From contig DXYF01000032.1 in NCBI GenBank assembly GCA_019415945.1, positions 1 to 64,000 on the forward strand: 64,000 nt of DNA, written 5' to 3'. Origin of the DNA: Clostridiales bacterium. Lineage in GTDB: Bacteria > Bacillota > Clostridia > Oscillospirales > Acutalibacteraceae. Positions 1-8,629 of this stretch are shown here, piece after piece. The position numbers and the translations under genes were made by a program. Each line of letters begins with the position of its first letter. Within the stretch, counting starts at the first letter, position 1. The notes under the pieces were generated by a model that was given only the letters and a program-made list of their open reading frames with translations, was not told the origin of the DNA and made no database searches.

Positions 1-52
1 CAATTTCAGAGTTCTCGGATTGATTTACCACTTACTTTTTATCATGCCTCCT

Positions 53-805
53 TTATCGAAGTTTATCGTATTCTTCATCACTTACCGCTTCTAACCACTC
101 GTTTGATGTATTTTTTCCGGGGACTTCAACGGCAAGATGCGAAAACCAACAGTCAGGTGCCGCACCGTGCCAGTGCTTAACTCCTACCGGGATATTGATA
201 ACATCTCCCTGCGTCATAAGTACAGCCTGCTTTCCCCACTCCTGATAATAGCCGCGTCCCGATACGCAAATCAAAATTTGACCTCCGCCTTCATCAGCCC
301 TGTGAATATGCCAGTTATTACGGCAGCGGGGTTCAAAGGTCACATTATAGATTCCCACCTGAGAAGTTGACAGAGGAGCAAGGTAGCTTTGTCCCGTAAA
401 ATACTTTGCAAAGCCGTCGTTTGGTTTGCCGATAGGAAATATCATACTGTTTTCATGCCTTGTTTTTTCATCACCTTGTACCTCGTCTTTCCAGACCTCT
501 TTTGCCGCATTAAACGCCGCCCAAGCCTTTGGCCAGCCTGCATAAAATGCGGCATGGGTAAGTATTTCTGCAATTTCGGTTTTCGTGATTCCGTTATTCT
601 TTGCGTTTGTTAAATGATATTGAAACGAAGAATCCGTAATCCCCATGGACATCAAGGCAACCACAGTCACCAATGAGCGATCCCGAAGAGAAAGCTTATC
701 TTCTCTTGACCAGATTTCTCCGAAAAGTACATCATCATTTAATTGTGCAAACTTAGGAGCAAACTCTCCGAGTGCGTTTCTGCCTGCTGTTTGTTTTACC
801 GACAT
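53..805 (-). CDS. Carboxymuconolactone decarboxylase-like / cupin two-domain protein
   Basis: A 250-residue protein with two recognisable parts. Residues ~15-105 resemble the carboxymuconolactone decarboxylase/AhpD fold (SLVTVVALMSMG, then an EILTHAAFYAGWPKAW helix). Residues ~150-235 form a cupin barrel with a metal-ligand set WHIHRADEGG and a second motif GDVINIPVGVKHWHGA. Such fusions are common beside MerR regulators and are thought to act in aldehyde, quinone or peroxide detoxification; the substrate cannot be told from sequence. It starts 17 bases after the MerR gene ends and almost certainly shares its transcript from the promoter at 1234-1264. The AhpD-like part lacks an obvious CxxC pair, so peroxidase activity is doubtful. 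Confidence 0.85.
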   Translation of the reverse strand: MSVKQTAGRNALGEFAPKFAQLNDDVLFGEIWSREDKLSLRDRSLVTVVALMSMGITDSSFQYHLTNAKNNGITKTEIAEILTHAAFYAGWPKAWAAFNAAKEVWKDEVQGDEKTRHENSMIFPIGKPNDGFAKYFTGQSYLAPLSTSQVGIYNVTFEPRCRNNWHIHRADEGGGQILICVSGRGYYQEWGKQAVLMTQGDVINIPVGVKHWHGAAPDCWFSHLAVEVPGKNTSNEWLEAVSDEEYDKLR

Positions 806-822
806 ATATTAACCTCCGTTCT

Positions 823-1203
823 TTAGTCCCAAATTAATTTTCCTGTCTTTACAGCGGACTCATATTTCGAGATTTTATAATTTAATCTGTTGATTGTTTC
901 ATTAAGCTGTTTTTGTCTTTCAATCAGTATTTCCCGCTGTTCACTAAGCAAATCCAGCCTAGCTTGAAATGTTGAATCGCCCTCCCTAAACAGCTTTAAA
1001 TATTCTATTAAAGCTTCAATCGGAAGTCCTGCGTCTCTCATACATTTTGCGTTTTCAACCCATGCTATGTCCTCATCGCTGTAATCTCTGATGCCGCCCG
1101 ATGTGCGTGTAACGGGAGGAATTATGCCCACCCTCTCATAATATCTCAATGTTTCGGATGGAATACCGTATTTTTCACTCACTTCTTTAATTGTCAGTCC
1201 CAT
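823..1203 (-). CDS. MerR-family transcriptional regulator
   Basis: A 126-residue regulator starting MGLTIKEVSEKYGIPSETLR, the typical MerR winged helix-turn-helix, followed by YYERVGIIPP and a C-terminal coiled-coil dimer helix (SEQREILIERQKQLNETINRL). The ATG at 1203 is chosen because GGGAGGGGATTGTC directly precedes it; a longer reading frame to 1242 has no ribosome site. There are no cysteines in the usual metal-binding loop, so it resembles the aldehyde/stress-sensing (AdhR/NmlR-like) branch more than metal sensors. It heads a two-gene operon with the cupin protein and probably controls its own promoter through the dyad at 1243-1260. Confidence 0.9.
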   Translation of the reverse strand: MGLTIKEVSEKYGIPSETLRYYERVGIIPPVTRTSGGIRDYSDEDIAWVENAKCMRDAGLPIEALIEYLKLFREGDSTFQARLDLLSEQREILIERQKQLNETINRLNYKISKYESAVKTGKLIWD

Positions 1204-1233
1204 GACAATCCCCTCCCTTTCTCTGTTGATTTT

Positions 1234-1264
1234 ATTATACAACTTTGAGTTAACTCAAAGTCAA
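1234..1264 (-). promoter_or_regulatory. MerR-type promoter with 19-bp spacer and operator dyad
   Basis: On the minus strand -35 TTGACT (1259-1264) and -10 TATAAT (1234-1239) are separated by 19 bp instead of 17. The spacer region carries the perfect 18-bp palindrome CTTTGAGTTAACTCAAAG (1243-1260). This is the hallmark of promoters that MerR-family activators untwist. It lies just upstream of the MerR gene start at 1203. Confidence 0.88.
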
Positions 1265-1314
1265 GACTGTTTTTAAAAAATTTTTCAGTTTTTTGAATTT
1301 AAGTCAGTTAGACA

Positions 1315-1360
1315 ACAAAAAACAGGCTGTCGCTATGTAAAGCGTCAGCCCGTTTAAATT
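1315..1360 (-). terminator. Terminator of the fruR-ptsI operon
   Basis: Read on the minus strand the sequence forms AAACGGGCTG / CAGCCTGTTT with an inner CGCTTTACATAGCG hairpin and is followed by a run of T. It sits ~70 bases past the stop of ptsI. Confidence 0.75.
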
Positions 1361-1426
1361 TAATAATTTTTCGGATAATAACTCAGTTATTTTAATATTC
1401 AAATGCCATCAAAAAATTAATTTCAA

Positions 1427-3127
1427 TTAAACAACTGTTTTTAGATAATCTTCAATTTCCTTTTCGCTTGACATAGACATAACCTTTTCTGCTATTTTAT
1501 CAGCCTCACTCTTTGTCCAAGTTGAGATAGTTTTTCTGACTTTAAGCACCGACGGAGCAGAAACACTGAATTCTGTCAATCCAAACGAAATTAAAAGAGG
1601 AATCATCATACTGTTTGCCGCTGCCTCGCCGCACATACCTACAGGTATGCCGTTTTTTACGCCGCATTCGATAATGTACTTAATAAGGCGAAGAACGCTC
1701 GGCTGTAATGCCGAATAAAGATAAGAAACATCGCTGTTGCCGCGGTCACAAGCCATTGTGTAACCTGTCAAATCGTTTGTGCCTATGCTGAAGAAGTCAG
1801 CCTCTTTGGCAAGCAAGTCCGCAATAACCGCAGCCGATGATGTTTCCATCATAACACCGACTTGTATGTCCTCATTAAAACTTACATTGTTTTCACGAAG
1901 CTCTGACTTTACCTCTTCAACAAGTTTTTTGCCCATACGAAGCTCGTCAAGCGTAGTAATAAGCGGGAACATTATCTTTACATCACCGTATGCACTTGCA
2001 CGCAGGATAGCTCTTAGCTGAGTTTTAAATAAATCACGGTTTTTAAGACAATATCTAATCGCTCTGAAGCCCATAAACGGGTTTTCTTCCTTTGCAAGAC
2101 CGAGATACGGCAAATCCTTGTCGCCGCCGATATCAAGCGTTCTGATTATAAGCGATTTGCCTTTTAATATGAGAGCCGCCTTCTTATACGCATCAAACTG
2201 TTCGTCTTCCGTGGGAATCTGGTTTCTGTCCATAAAAAGAAATTCCGTTCTGAACAGACCCACTCCCTCGCCGTCGCACTCAACAGCTTTCACCGCGTCA
2301 TCGGGTTTGCCGATATTGCAGAACAGCTCGTATTCCTCTCCGCTTGCGGATACGGTTTTTCTTCCTCTGTAATTTTCAAGCTCTCGCTTTTCAGCCAAAT
2401 ACTCATTTCTTTTCTTAGTATATTGTTCAATTTGATTTTTATCGGGGGAGTCAATCACAACACCCTCCGTACCGTCAACTATAACTTCATGACCGTCATA
2501 AAGCTTTGACACAACACCGTCAACGCTTAACACGGCAGGAATTTCAAGTGCTCTTGCAAGTATTGCCGAATGTGAAGTTTTTCCGCCTGTTTCGGTAATT
2601 ATACCTACAATATTTTCTTTGTTTATTCCCGCTGTCATGGAAGGAGTAAGCTCTTTTGCCACGATGACTGTTCCCTTTGGAGCATCGCTTATCTTAACCT
2701 CCTGAACACCGAGCAAAATACTCAATATACCCGATTTAATATCACGCACATCAGCCGCACGCTGCTTTGTAAGCTCATCATCAGCCGCCGAAAACATCGC
2801 AATAAACATATCGCACATATGCTCAAGTGCAGCTTCGGCACACTGACCGTCGTCAATAAGCTTTTCAATTTCTCCGCATAAATACGGGTCCTTGATTATT
2901 TGAATATGACCTTCAAGAATTTCAGCTTCTTTGTCGCCTGTTGATTTTCTCAAATTTTCAGCCTGCTCCATAGTGTTTTTGCAGAACAAATCAACAGCCT
3001 TCTTAAATCTTTCCGATTCTGCGTCCGTATCGGATATCTCCTTTGGTGTGTAATCAAGAGAGAGCTCCTTAATAATGAGAACTTTTCCGATTCCAACGCC
3101 GTCAGACGCGGCAGTACCGTTTAACAT
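1427..3127 (-). CDS. ptsI: PTS enzyme I (phosphoenolpyruvate-protein phosphotransferase)
   Basis: A 566-residue cytoplasmic enzyme that takes phosphate from phosphoenolpyruvate and passes it to HPr. Visible marks: the phosphohistidine swivel motif GGKTSHSAILARALEIP with the active histidine at about residue 186, the PEP-binding barrel with VGLFRTEFLFM, IRTLDIGGDKDLPYL and FFSIGTNDLTGYTMA, and the C-terminal catalytic cysteine in GMCGEAA. The start at 3127 (MLNGTAASDG) follows GAGGTGATTGAT; the frame upstream (MID...) overlaps the ribosome site. It is the last gene of a fructose PTS operon, 32 bases after ptsH. Length matches the family. Confidence 0.97.
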   Translation of the reverse strand: MLNGTAASDGVGIGKVLIIKELSLDYTPKEISDTDAESERFKKAVDLFCKNTMEQAENLRKSTGDKEAEILEGHIQIIKDPYLCGEIEKLIDDGQCAEAALEHMCDMFIAMFSAADDELTKQRAADVRDIKSGILSILLGVQEVKISDAPKGTVIVAKELTPSMTAGINKENIVGIITETGGKTSHSAILARALEIPAVLSVDGVVSKLYDGHEVIVDGTEGVVIDSPDKNQIEQYTKKRNEYLAEKRELENYRGRKTVSASGEEYELFCNIGKPDDAVKAVECDGEGVGLFRTEFLFMDRNQIPTEDEQFDAYKKAALILKGKSLIIRTLDIGGDKDLPYLGLAKEENPFMGFRAIRYCLKNRDLFKTQLRAILRASAYGDVKIMFPLITTLDELRMGKKLVEEVKSELRENNVSFNEDIQVGVMMETSSAAVIADLLAKEADFFSIGTNDLTGYTMACDRGNSDVSYLYSALQPSVLRLIKYIIECGVKNGIPVGMCGEAAANSMMIPLLISFGLTEFSVSAPSVLKVRKTISTWTKSEADKIAEKVMSMSSEKEIEDYLKTVV

Positions 3128-3159
3128 ATCAATCACCTCGAAAAATGCGGATCCTTATA

Positions 3160-3423
3160 TTACTCTCCAAGCCCGCTTTCAATCATCTGAGCAGCTTCTG
3201 CAAGAGCCTCGTTTTCGTCAGCTCCGTCGCAAACCACTTCGATCTCGCTTCCGCACTTGATGCAGGCTGCAATAATATTCAAAAGACTCTTTGCGTTATA
3301 GTCTGAACCGTTAAACTTTATTGTAACATCACAGGAATACTTGCCCATAGCGGTTGCAAAAACAGAAGCCGGACGCATATGAAATCCCTGTGCATTTGTT
3401 ATTGTAAGCTGTTTTGATACCAT
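3160..3423 (-). CDS. ptsH: PTS phosphocarrier protein HPr
   Basis: An 87-residue HPr starting MVSKQLTITN after AAGGAGAAATTAAA. The catalytic His15 lies in NAQGFHMRPAS (residues 10-20) with the conserved Arg17, and the regulatory Ser46 is present in NAKSLLNII, so HPr kinase and CcpA-type control remain possible. The segment after Ser46 (IIAACIKCGSEIEV) is a clostridial variant of the usual MGVMSLG. It lies between fruA and ptsI. Having HPr and enzyme I inside a fructose operon is unusual compared with a stand-alone ptsHI and suggests fructose is a main PTS sugar here. Confidence 0.96.
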   Translation of the reverse strand: MVSKQLTITNAQGFHMRPASVFATAMGKYSCDVTIKFNGSDYNAKSLLNIIAACIKCGSEIEVVCDGADENEALAEAAQMIESGLGE

Positions 3424-3520
3424 TTTAATTTCTCCTTTAATTATTTTGACGCGTTCCGCGGTCTGTGAAAACAAACTGCGGAACGCATAAATCTAAGTTT
3501 AAAAACCTATGTCAATTATA

Positions 3521-5491
3521 TTATTTTGCTTTTACTCCGTCAAGAGGTCTCTTAAATATTGCGAGAAGCAACATTCCTACGACTGAACCAACAACAAGTG
3601 AAAGCAGATACATCAGCGGATTGCCTATTGTTGCTACTACGAAGATACCGCCGTGAGGAGCCATCAAAGTACAGCCGAACAACCATGAAAGTCCGCCTGC
3701 TACAGCAGCACCGATTGCACAGGAAGGAATAACCTTGAGCGGATAAGATGCAGCGTAAGGGATAGCGCCCTCTGTGATGAACGAAAGACCCATAACATAG
3801 TTTACAACACCGTTTTTGCGTTCATCGGCAGTCCATCTGTTCTTAAAGAATGTTGTTGAAAGTGCGATAGCGATTGGAGGAACCATACCGCCGATCATTA
3901 CGGAAGCCATTACCTGATAGCATACATTCTGAACTGCGGGGTCGGTTGTTGCAGCCGCCGTTGTCAACATTCCTGTACCGAATACATATGCAGCCTTGTT
4001 GAACGGACCACCCATATCAATAGACATCATAGCACCGAGGATACAGCCGAGAACTATGCCGAGGTTGTTGGCACTGAGCCATGTAAGACCGAAGTTAAGA
4101 CCTGTGTTGATAAGTCCCATAATGGGGTTAACGGCGCACATCATAACGCCGATAATGCCAAGACCTGCGAGCGGGTAAATAAGTACGGGCTTGATTCCCT
4201 CAAGAGCATCGGGAAGCTTGTCGCAGAGCTTTTCAACGAGGAGCATCAGATAGCCGCCTGCAAAACCTGCAAGCAATGCACCGAGGAAGCCTGACGGGAT
4301 AGTTGAAGCCGCAGCAGGGTCAACAAGAGTTGCACCGTTTGAAGCAAGGAAACCGCCTACAAAGCCAACGAGAAGTCCGGGACGGTCAGCGATTGACATA
4401 GCAATGAATCCCGCAAGAATCGGGAGCATAAAGTTAAACGCATATCCGCCGATTGTCTTAAACCATGCGGCAACGGGAGTAACCGTACCGAAGCTTGAGT
4501 TACCGGCAGCCTGAACGCCGCAGGCCGCGTCGATGAGGAATGCAATAGCTATAAAGATACCGCCTGCAACTACAAACGGAAGCATATGAGATACGCCGTT
4601 CATAAGGTGCTTATAAAGCTGACGGCCGACGCTTTCGTTGCCGACGGGAGCTTCGGATACTTCCTTGTGGCTTGCATGATATACGGGAGCTTCGCCGTTT
4701 ACGATTATGTTGATAAGCTCTTCGGGTTTGTTAATTCCGTCCGAAACCTTTGTCGAATATACGGGCTTGCCGTCGAAACGAGCTGTTTCAACGCTCTTGT
4801 CTGCGGCAATTATAATACCGTCGCAGTTTGCAATTTCTTCGGCTGTAAGCACATTTTTCGCACCGCCTGAGCCGTTTGTTTCAACTTTTACCGTGATGCC
4901 CATTTTTTCGCCTGCCTTAACAAGAGCCTCGGCAGCCATGTATGTGTGGGCAATACCTGTGGGACATGCTGTTACTGCAAGAACTCTGTAGCCTTTCTTT
5001 GCAGGTGCTGCGGGAGCAACAGCTTCATCGGGGAATTTTTCCCTTTCCTTTGCGTCGATTATCGAAAGAAATTCATCGGCAGTTTTTGCAGCCTTGAGGT
5101 TAGCAATAAATGTTTCGTCCATGAGAAGCTGCATAAGTCTTGCAAGCACCTCAAGATGAACATCGCCGTCCATTGTTGCCGCAATCATAAAAATAAGACT
5201 GCACGGCTGTCCGTCTGCCGAATCATAGTCAACGCCGTCTTTAAGCGTAATTGCCGTAAGTGCGGGAGCCTTTACAGCTTCGCTTTTTGCGTGAGGCACG
5301 GCAACGCCCATTCCTACTGCTGTGGTACCCATTTCTTCTCTCTTGTAGATACCTGCCGTAAAAGCGGCAACATCAGTGATATTTCCGCATTTTTTGTGCA
5401 GTGTAATAAGCTTGCTGATAGAATCTCTCTTGTCGGACGCTTCAATATTAAGAGCGATTCCGTCTTTTTTTAGCAAATCGGTTATTCGCAT
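3521..5491 (-). CDS. fruA: PTS fructose transporter EIIABC
   Basis: A 656-residue membrane permease in EIIA-EIIB-EIIC order. EIIA (residues ~1-145) has the phospho-histidine in GVAVPHAKSEAV. EIIB (~165-265) has the phospho-cysteine motif VTACPTGIAHTYMAAE. EIIC (~300-645) has about nine hydrophobic segments (for example ILAGFIAMSIADRPGLLVGF). It imports fructose as fructose 1-phosphate. The start follows AAAAAGGAGAGAAAATT. It is preceded by fruK and followed by ptsH. Confidence 0.96.
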   Translation of the reverse strand: MRITDLLKKDGIALNIEASDKRDSISKLITLHKKCGNITDVAAFTAGIYKREEMGTTAVGMGVAVPHAKSEAVKAPALTAITLKDGVDYDSADGQPCSLIFMIAATMDGDVHLEVLARLMQLLMDETFIANLKAAKTADEFLSIIDAKEREKFPDEAVAPAAPAKKGYRVLAVTACPTGIAHTYMAAEALVKAGEKMGITVKVETNGSGGAKNVLTAEEIANCDGIIIAADKSVETARFDGKPVYSTKVSDGINKPEELINIIVNGEAPVYHASHKEVSEAPVGNESVGRQLYKHLMNGVSHMLPFVVAGGIFIAIAFLIDAACGVQAAGNSSFGTVTPVAAWFKTIGGYAFNFMLPILAGFIAMSIADRPGLLVGFVGGFLASNGATLVDPAAASTIPSGFLGALLAGFAGGYLMLLVEKLCDKLPDALEGIKPVLIYPLAGLGIIGVMMCAVNPIMGLINTGLNFGLTWLSANNLGIVLGCILGAMMSIDMGGPFNKAAYVFGTGMLTTAAATTDPAVQNVCYQVMASVMIGGMVPPIAIALSTTFFKNRWTADERKNGVVNYVMGLSFITEGAIPYAASYPLKVIPSCAIGAAVAGGLSWLFGCTLMAPHGGIFVVATIGNPLMYLLSLVVGSVVGMLLLAIFKRPLDGVKAK

Positions 5492-5506
5492 AATTTTCTC
5501 TCCTTT

Positions 5507-6412
5507 TTAATTAAATTTTGCAAGCAATTCATTTATTTTTTCTTTTGTGGCAAGTCCGCTCAAAAACGCCGTTGCATTTCCGCAGACACTGCCTAATTTG
5601 AGTGCATACGGGTAACTGTGCTTCATTTCATAACCTGCAATAAAGCCTGCTACCATTGAGTCGCCTGAGCCTACCGTGTTAATAACCTTTTCCTTGAGTA
5701 CGCCTGCCTTGTGCTTTTCACCGAATTCATCAATGAGCATCGCTCCGTTTTTGCCCAGTGAAATAAGCACATTCCGTGCACCCATTTTTTGAAGCTCTTT
5801 GGCGTATTTTTCTATGTCCTCTTCGCTGTCAATTTCAGTTTCAAAAATTTCCGAAAGTTCCTGTTTGTTGGGTTTAATCAGAAACGGATTATATTTCAGC
5901 GAATTAAGCAGAAGCTTTTTAATCGCGTCAACAACAATTCTTACCTTTTTCCCCTTAATCCTGTCAAGTATTCTTTCGTAAACATTGTCAGGCATTGTGT
6001 TGGGGACATTTCCCGCAATCACTATTGTGTCGCCGTCTGTAATTCGGTCAACCTTTCCGAGCAGTCTTTCAAGCTCATTTTCATCAATGTGAGGTCCCTG
6101 ACAGTTTATCTCGGTTTCCTCGCCTGCTTTGATTTTTATGTTAATTCTTGATATTCCCTTATTAAGCTTGATAAAGTCGGTGATGATTTTGTCGTTGCGT
6201 ATTCCCTTTTCAATAGCGTCTCCCGTAAATCCGGCAACAAAACCGAAAGCCGTGCTTTCAAGGTCAAGCTCCGCAAGCACACAGGAAACATTTATCCCCT
6301 TGCCGCCGTAATAATACTCCTCGCTTGTTGTGCGGTTTGTAATGCCCGTCACAAGTGAATCAAGCCTTACAACATAGTCAATCGACGGATTAAGGGTGAC
6401 TGTATAAATCAT
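5507..6412 (-). CDS. fruK: 1-phosphofructokinase
   Basis: A 301-residue PfkB-family sugar kinase that converts fructose 1-phosphate, the product of FruA, to fructose 1,6-bisphosphate. The N-terminal YTVTLNPSIDYVV and the GGKGINVSCVLAELD sugar-binding motif are typical of FruK, and the C-terminal VNTVGSGDSMVAGFIAGYE holds the catalytic aspartate and anion hole. The ATG sits behind AAAGGAGGTAAACAA and overlaps the fruR stop by four bases, which shows translational coupling. Confidence 0.95.
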   Translation of the reverse strand: MIYTVTLNPSIDYVVRLDSLVTGITNRTTSEEYYYGGKGINVSCVLAELDLESTAFGFVAGFTGDAIEKGIRNDKIITDFIKLNKGISRINIKIKAGEETEINCQGPHIDENELERLLGKVDRITDGDTIVIAGNVPNTMPDNVYERILDRIKGKKVRIVVDAIKKLLLNSLKYNPFLIKPNKQELSEIFETEIDSEEDIEKYAKELQKMGARNVLISLGKNGAMLIDEFGEKHKAGVLKEKVINTVGSGDSMVAGFIAGYEMKHSYPYALKLGSVCGNATAFLSGLATKEKINELLAKFN

Positions 6413-7158
6413 TTGTTTACCTCCTTTATCACTGTATGTTCAGCAAATCTTTTATCGGGCAGGCTGTCGGTTATAATACAGCACTTGTTAAGCTTTGCGA
6501 ATGTAACGGAACATACTTTTCTGAATTTTGTATGGTCAGCAAGCACAAACGCCATATAGCTCTTTTCAACAGCCTTTTCCTTTATGAGAGCCTCGTCAAC
6601 ATCGGGCGTCGTAAAACCCGCCTCAATATCAATTCCGTTAGTTCCCATAAATGCTTTGGTAAAATTAAAACCCGAAATCGAGCGTATTCCCTCGGTTCCC
6701 ACAACGGCTTCGGTCAGGGGTTTGATTTTGCCGCCCACCATAAACGCCGAAAAACCTTTGAGCAAAAGCTTTCGTGCGTGGTTTATTCCGTTGGTTACAT
6801 AAGTTGCCCGTTCGTTGGTAATATAATCAACAAGGCGTGAAGTCGTTGTCCCTGCGTCAATAAAAACAAAGTCGCTGTCATTTATCAGTGCAGCCGAATA
6901 AGCGGCAATAGCGTCTTTTTCGGCACTCATAACGGTTTCGCGGTTACTCACATCATATTCAAGCATACCCGCATTCTGTCTTACGGAAGTTGCACCTCCG
7001 AAAACCTTTTTGAGCATTCCCATTTCATCGAGGCTTGCAAGGTCACGCCTGACGGTGGATTCCGACGCGTCAAGAATGTGCGTAAGTTCAGAAACGGTTA
7101 CTGCACCTTTTTCGTTAAGAATCTGTAAAATTGAATGATATCTTTCCTGAGTGAGCAT
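6409..7158 (-). CDS. fruR: DeoR-family regulator of fructose operon
   Basis: A 249-residue DeoR repressor: the N-terminal helix-turn-helix MLTQERYHSILQILNEKGAVTVSELTH... with SESTVRRDLASLDE, then the sugar-phosphate sensor domain (FIDAGTTTSRLVDYI, TNGINHARKLL, GTEGIRSISGF). It is first in the operon, so it is probably autoregulatory, responding to fructose 1-phosphate. RBS AGAGGTGAACAAATT precedes the ATG. The promoter is at 7181-7208. Family assignment is firm; the effector is inferred from context. Confidence 0.93.
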   Translation of the reverse strand: MLTQERYHSILQILNEKGAVTVSELTHILDASESTVRRDLASLDEMGMLKKVFGGATSVRQNAGMLEYDVSNRETVMSAEKDAIAAYSAALINDSDFVFIDAGTTTSRLVDYITNERATYVTNGINHARKLLLKGFSAFMVGGKIKPLTEAVVGTEGIRSISGFNFTKAFMGTNGIDIEAGFTTPDVDEALIKEKAVEKSYMAFVLADHTKFRKVCSVTFAKLNKCCIITDSLPDKRFAEHTVIKEVNK

Positions 7159-7180
7159 AATTTGTTCACCTCTTGATTAG

Positions 7181-7208
7181 ATTATATCATACAAATCTTC
7201 AAAGTCAA
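7181..7208 (-). promoter_or_regulatory. Promoter of the fructose PTS operon with repeated TTGACT motif
   Basis: On the minus strand -35 TTGACT (7203-7208), 16-bp spacer, -10 TATAAT (7181-7186). Two further TTGACT copies in the same orientation occur at 7217-7222 and 7340-7345, each near a GAA or TTTGAA. These direct repeats are candidate FruR operator half-sites, as DeoR regulators often bind direct repeats. Confidence 0.7.
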
Positions 7209-7394
7209 GCATTTTCAGTCAAAATATTTCAAAATTTAAAAATTATTTTGAATTTTTATTTTATTTTCCATATTTTTGAAAACAAATTGCAAATATTTTT
7301 ATTTATTATTTAAAATTCCGCTCAAACTCATTCAAATGCAGTCAAGCAATAAACCGCCCATTTGAACATTATATGCATAATCCTTTGCATTATG

Positions 7395-7423
7395 TTGACG
7401 GAAAAAAAGTTTTATAATAAAAT
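7395..7423 (+). promoter_or_regulatory. Promoter of tcdA
   Basis: -35 TTGACG (7395-7400), 17-bp spacer, -10 TAAAAT (7418-7423), 20 bases before the ATG at 7443, leaving a very short leader with AAAAGGACTGATATT as ribosome site. Confidence 0.65.
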
Positions 7424-7442
7424 ATAAAAAAGGACTGATATT

Positions 7443-8141
7443 ATGGACAAAAGATTTATAAGAACATCGCTTGTAATCGGCGAAGAAAACATCGAGAAAC
7501 TGTCCGACTGTAATTTTGCCGTTGCAGGCGTGGGAGGAGTCGGAGGATATGTGTGCGAGGCTCTGGCAAGAAGCGGAGCAGGCAGGCTCACGCTCTTTGA
7601 CGGAGACACGGTTGCAAAGTCAAATATAAACAGACAGATTATTGCTCTTGAATCCACCGTGGGAAAATTTAAAGCTGATGTTATGAAAAGCAGGATACTC
7701 GATATAAATCCCAACGCACAGGTGACGGCTTTAAATATTTTTATAAATTCCGAAACGGCAGGTCAACTCGAATTTAAACAGTACGATTATATTATTGACG
7801 CAGTTGACGATATTAAAGCAAAAATTTTGCTTGCCAAAATCGCACAGGAAAACAATATCCCGATAATTTCCGCTATGGGAGCAGGCAACAAAACCGACCC
7901 TACAAAATTTGAAGTTTCCGATATATATAAAACAAGCGTTTGTCCCCTTGCACGAATTATGAGGCGTGAGCTTAAAAAAGCGGGCGTCAAAAAGCTCAAA
8001 ACAGTTTACTCGAAAGAAACGCCAAAAAATCCGCCCTACAAAATAGAAGGCGAAAAAACAGTGGGAAGCCTTGCGTTTGTTCCGTCGGTAATGGGACTGA
8101 TTATTGCAGGTGAGGTAATAAAGGACATCTGCGGAATTTAA
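7443..8141 (+). CDS. tcdA: tRNA threonylcarbamoyladenosine dehydratase (TcdA/YgdL)
   Basis: A 232-residue member of the ThiF/MoeB/HesA E1-like fold. The nucleotide-binding GVGGVGGYVCEALARSG (residues ~29-45) and the SNINRQI motif (~60) are clear. Within the fold it matches TcdA, which uses ATP to cyclise t6A at position 37 of ANN-decoding tRNAs to ct6A; the short C-terminal part (VGSLAFVPSVMGLIIAGEVIKDI) ends as TcdA does, without ThiS or MoaD partner genes nearby. It is a single-gene transcript bounded by its own promoter and a strong terminator. Confidence 0.9.
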   Translation: MDKRFIRTSLVIGEENIEKLSDCNFAVAGVGGVGGYVCEALARSGAGRLTLFDGDTVAKSNINRQIIALESTVGKFKADVMKSRILDINPNAQVTALNIFINSETAGQLEFKQYDYIIDAVDDIKAKILLAKIAQENNIPIISAMGAGNKTDPTKFEVSDIYKTSVCPLARIMRRELKKAGVKKLKTVYSKETPKNPPYKIEGEKTVGSLAFVPSVMGLIIAGEVIKDICGI

Positions 8142-8155
8142 TTTATACAAAATGA

Positions 8156-8187
8156 AAAAACCAACGGATAAATTTCCGTTGGTTTTC
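8156..8187 (+). terminator. Terminator after tcdA
   Basis: Perfect stem AACCAACGGA (8159-8168) / TCCGTTGGTT (8174-8183) followed by TTTT, 14 bases past the tcdA stop. Confidence 0.9.
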
Positions 8188-8476
8188 CGTTAGCAAAATC
8201 TGTTACAATCGCCTGCTGTTATTTTGTAGAATATCGTGAATGTGGTGTTAATATTTTAACGCAGATTCCTGTCAGCACATTGCCCTGAGTTTTAACAAAA
8301 CCGCTTATATTTCGCCAAAAGTATTCTAAACAATATGCAATTAAATGATTGGTTGGAATTTAAAGTTATTGTATTATTGTCAGAAAACTTTTTGAACCCA
8401 GAGGGGGATGTTCACTTCATACATATCACCAAAAAACAAATTTCACTGCAAAAAGTTTAATATTACTAAAAGGATA

Positions 8477-8485
8477 TGGTATAAT
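8477..8485 (+). promoter_or_regulatory. Extended -10 promoter facing the left inverted repeat
   Basis: TGG-TATAAT: an extended -10 (8477-8479) plus consensus hexamer (8480-8485), with only a weak -35 (TTAATA, 8457-8462). It points rightward into the inverted repeat at 8527. The rest of 8191-8526 holds no gene I can support. As drawn, a transcript would meet the hairpin at 8568-8594. Confidence 0.5.
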
Positions 8486-8526
8486 ATTTTTAAAAAACGA
8501 TTTTGATTAATTTACTATGTTTTTTA

Positions 8527-8558
8527 ACCCATTTTCGTGAAATAAGTTATTTTTAGAA
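8527..8558 (+). repeat. Left copy of 32-bp perfect inverted repeat flanking the recombinase
   Basis: Begins ACCCATTTTCG and ends TTTTTAGAA. Its exact reverse complement is at 9910-9941. Inside it is the small dyad AAATAA-G-TTATTT, the kind of symmetry found at tyrosine recombinase crossover sites. Confidence 0.92.
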
Positions 8559-8567
8559 AAACATAAC

Positions 8568-8594
8568 AAAAACTCGCATTTTATGCGAGTTTTT
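8568..8594 (-). terminator. Bidirectional terminator at the end of the recombinase gene
   Basis: AAAAACTCGCAT (8568-8579) / ATGCGAGTTTTT (8583-8594) gives a stem with T-runs on both strands. It lies ~36 bases past the recombinase stop and inside the inverted repeats. Confidence 0.85.
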
Positions 8595-8629
8595 CTTCTG
8601 TTTTACCATTTCTTTGACCAAATACAAAT

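Noticed and set aside
7731..8150. 139-codon minus-strand frame within tcdA
   Set aside because: Antisense shadow of tcdA, rich in Cys and Phe as typical for such frames.
8142..8526. A gene between tcdA and the left inverted repeat
   Set aside because: No frame of useful length with a start signal; only the tcdA terminator and a possible extended -10 promoter are seen.
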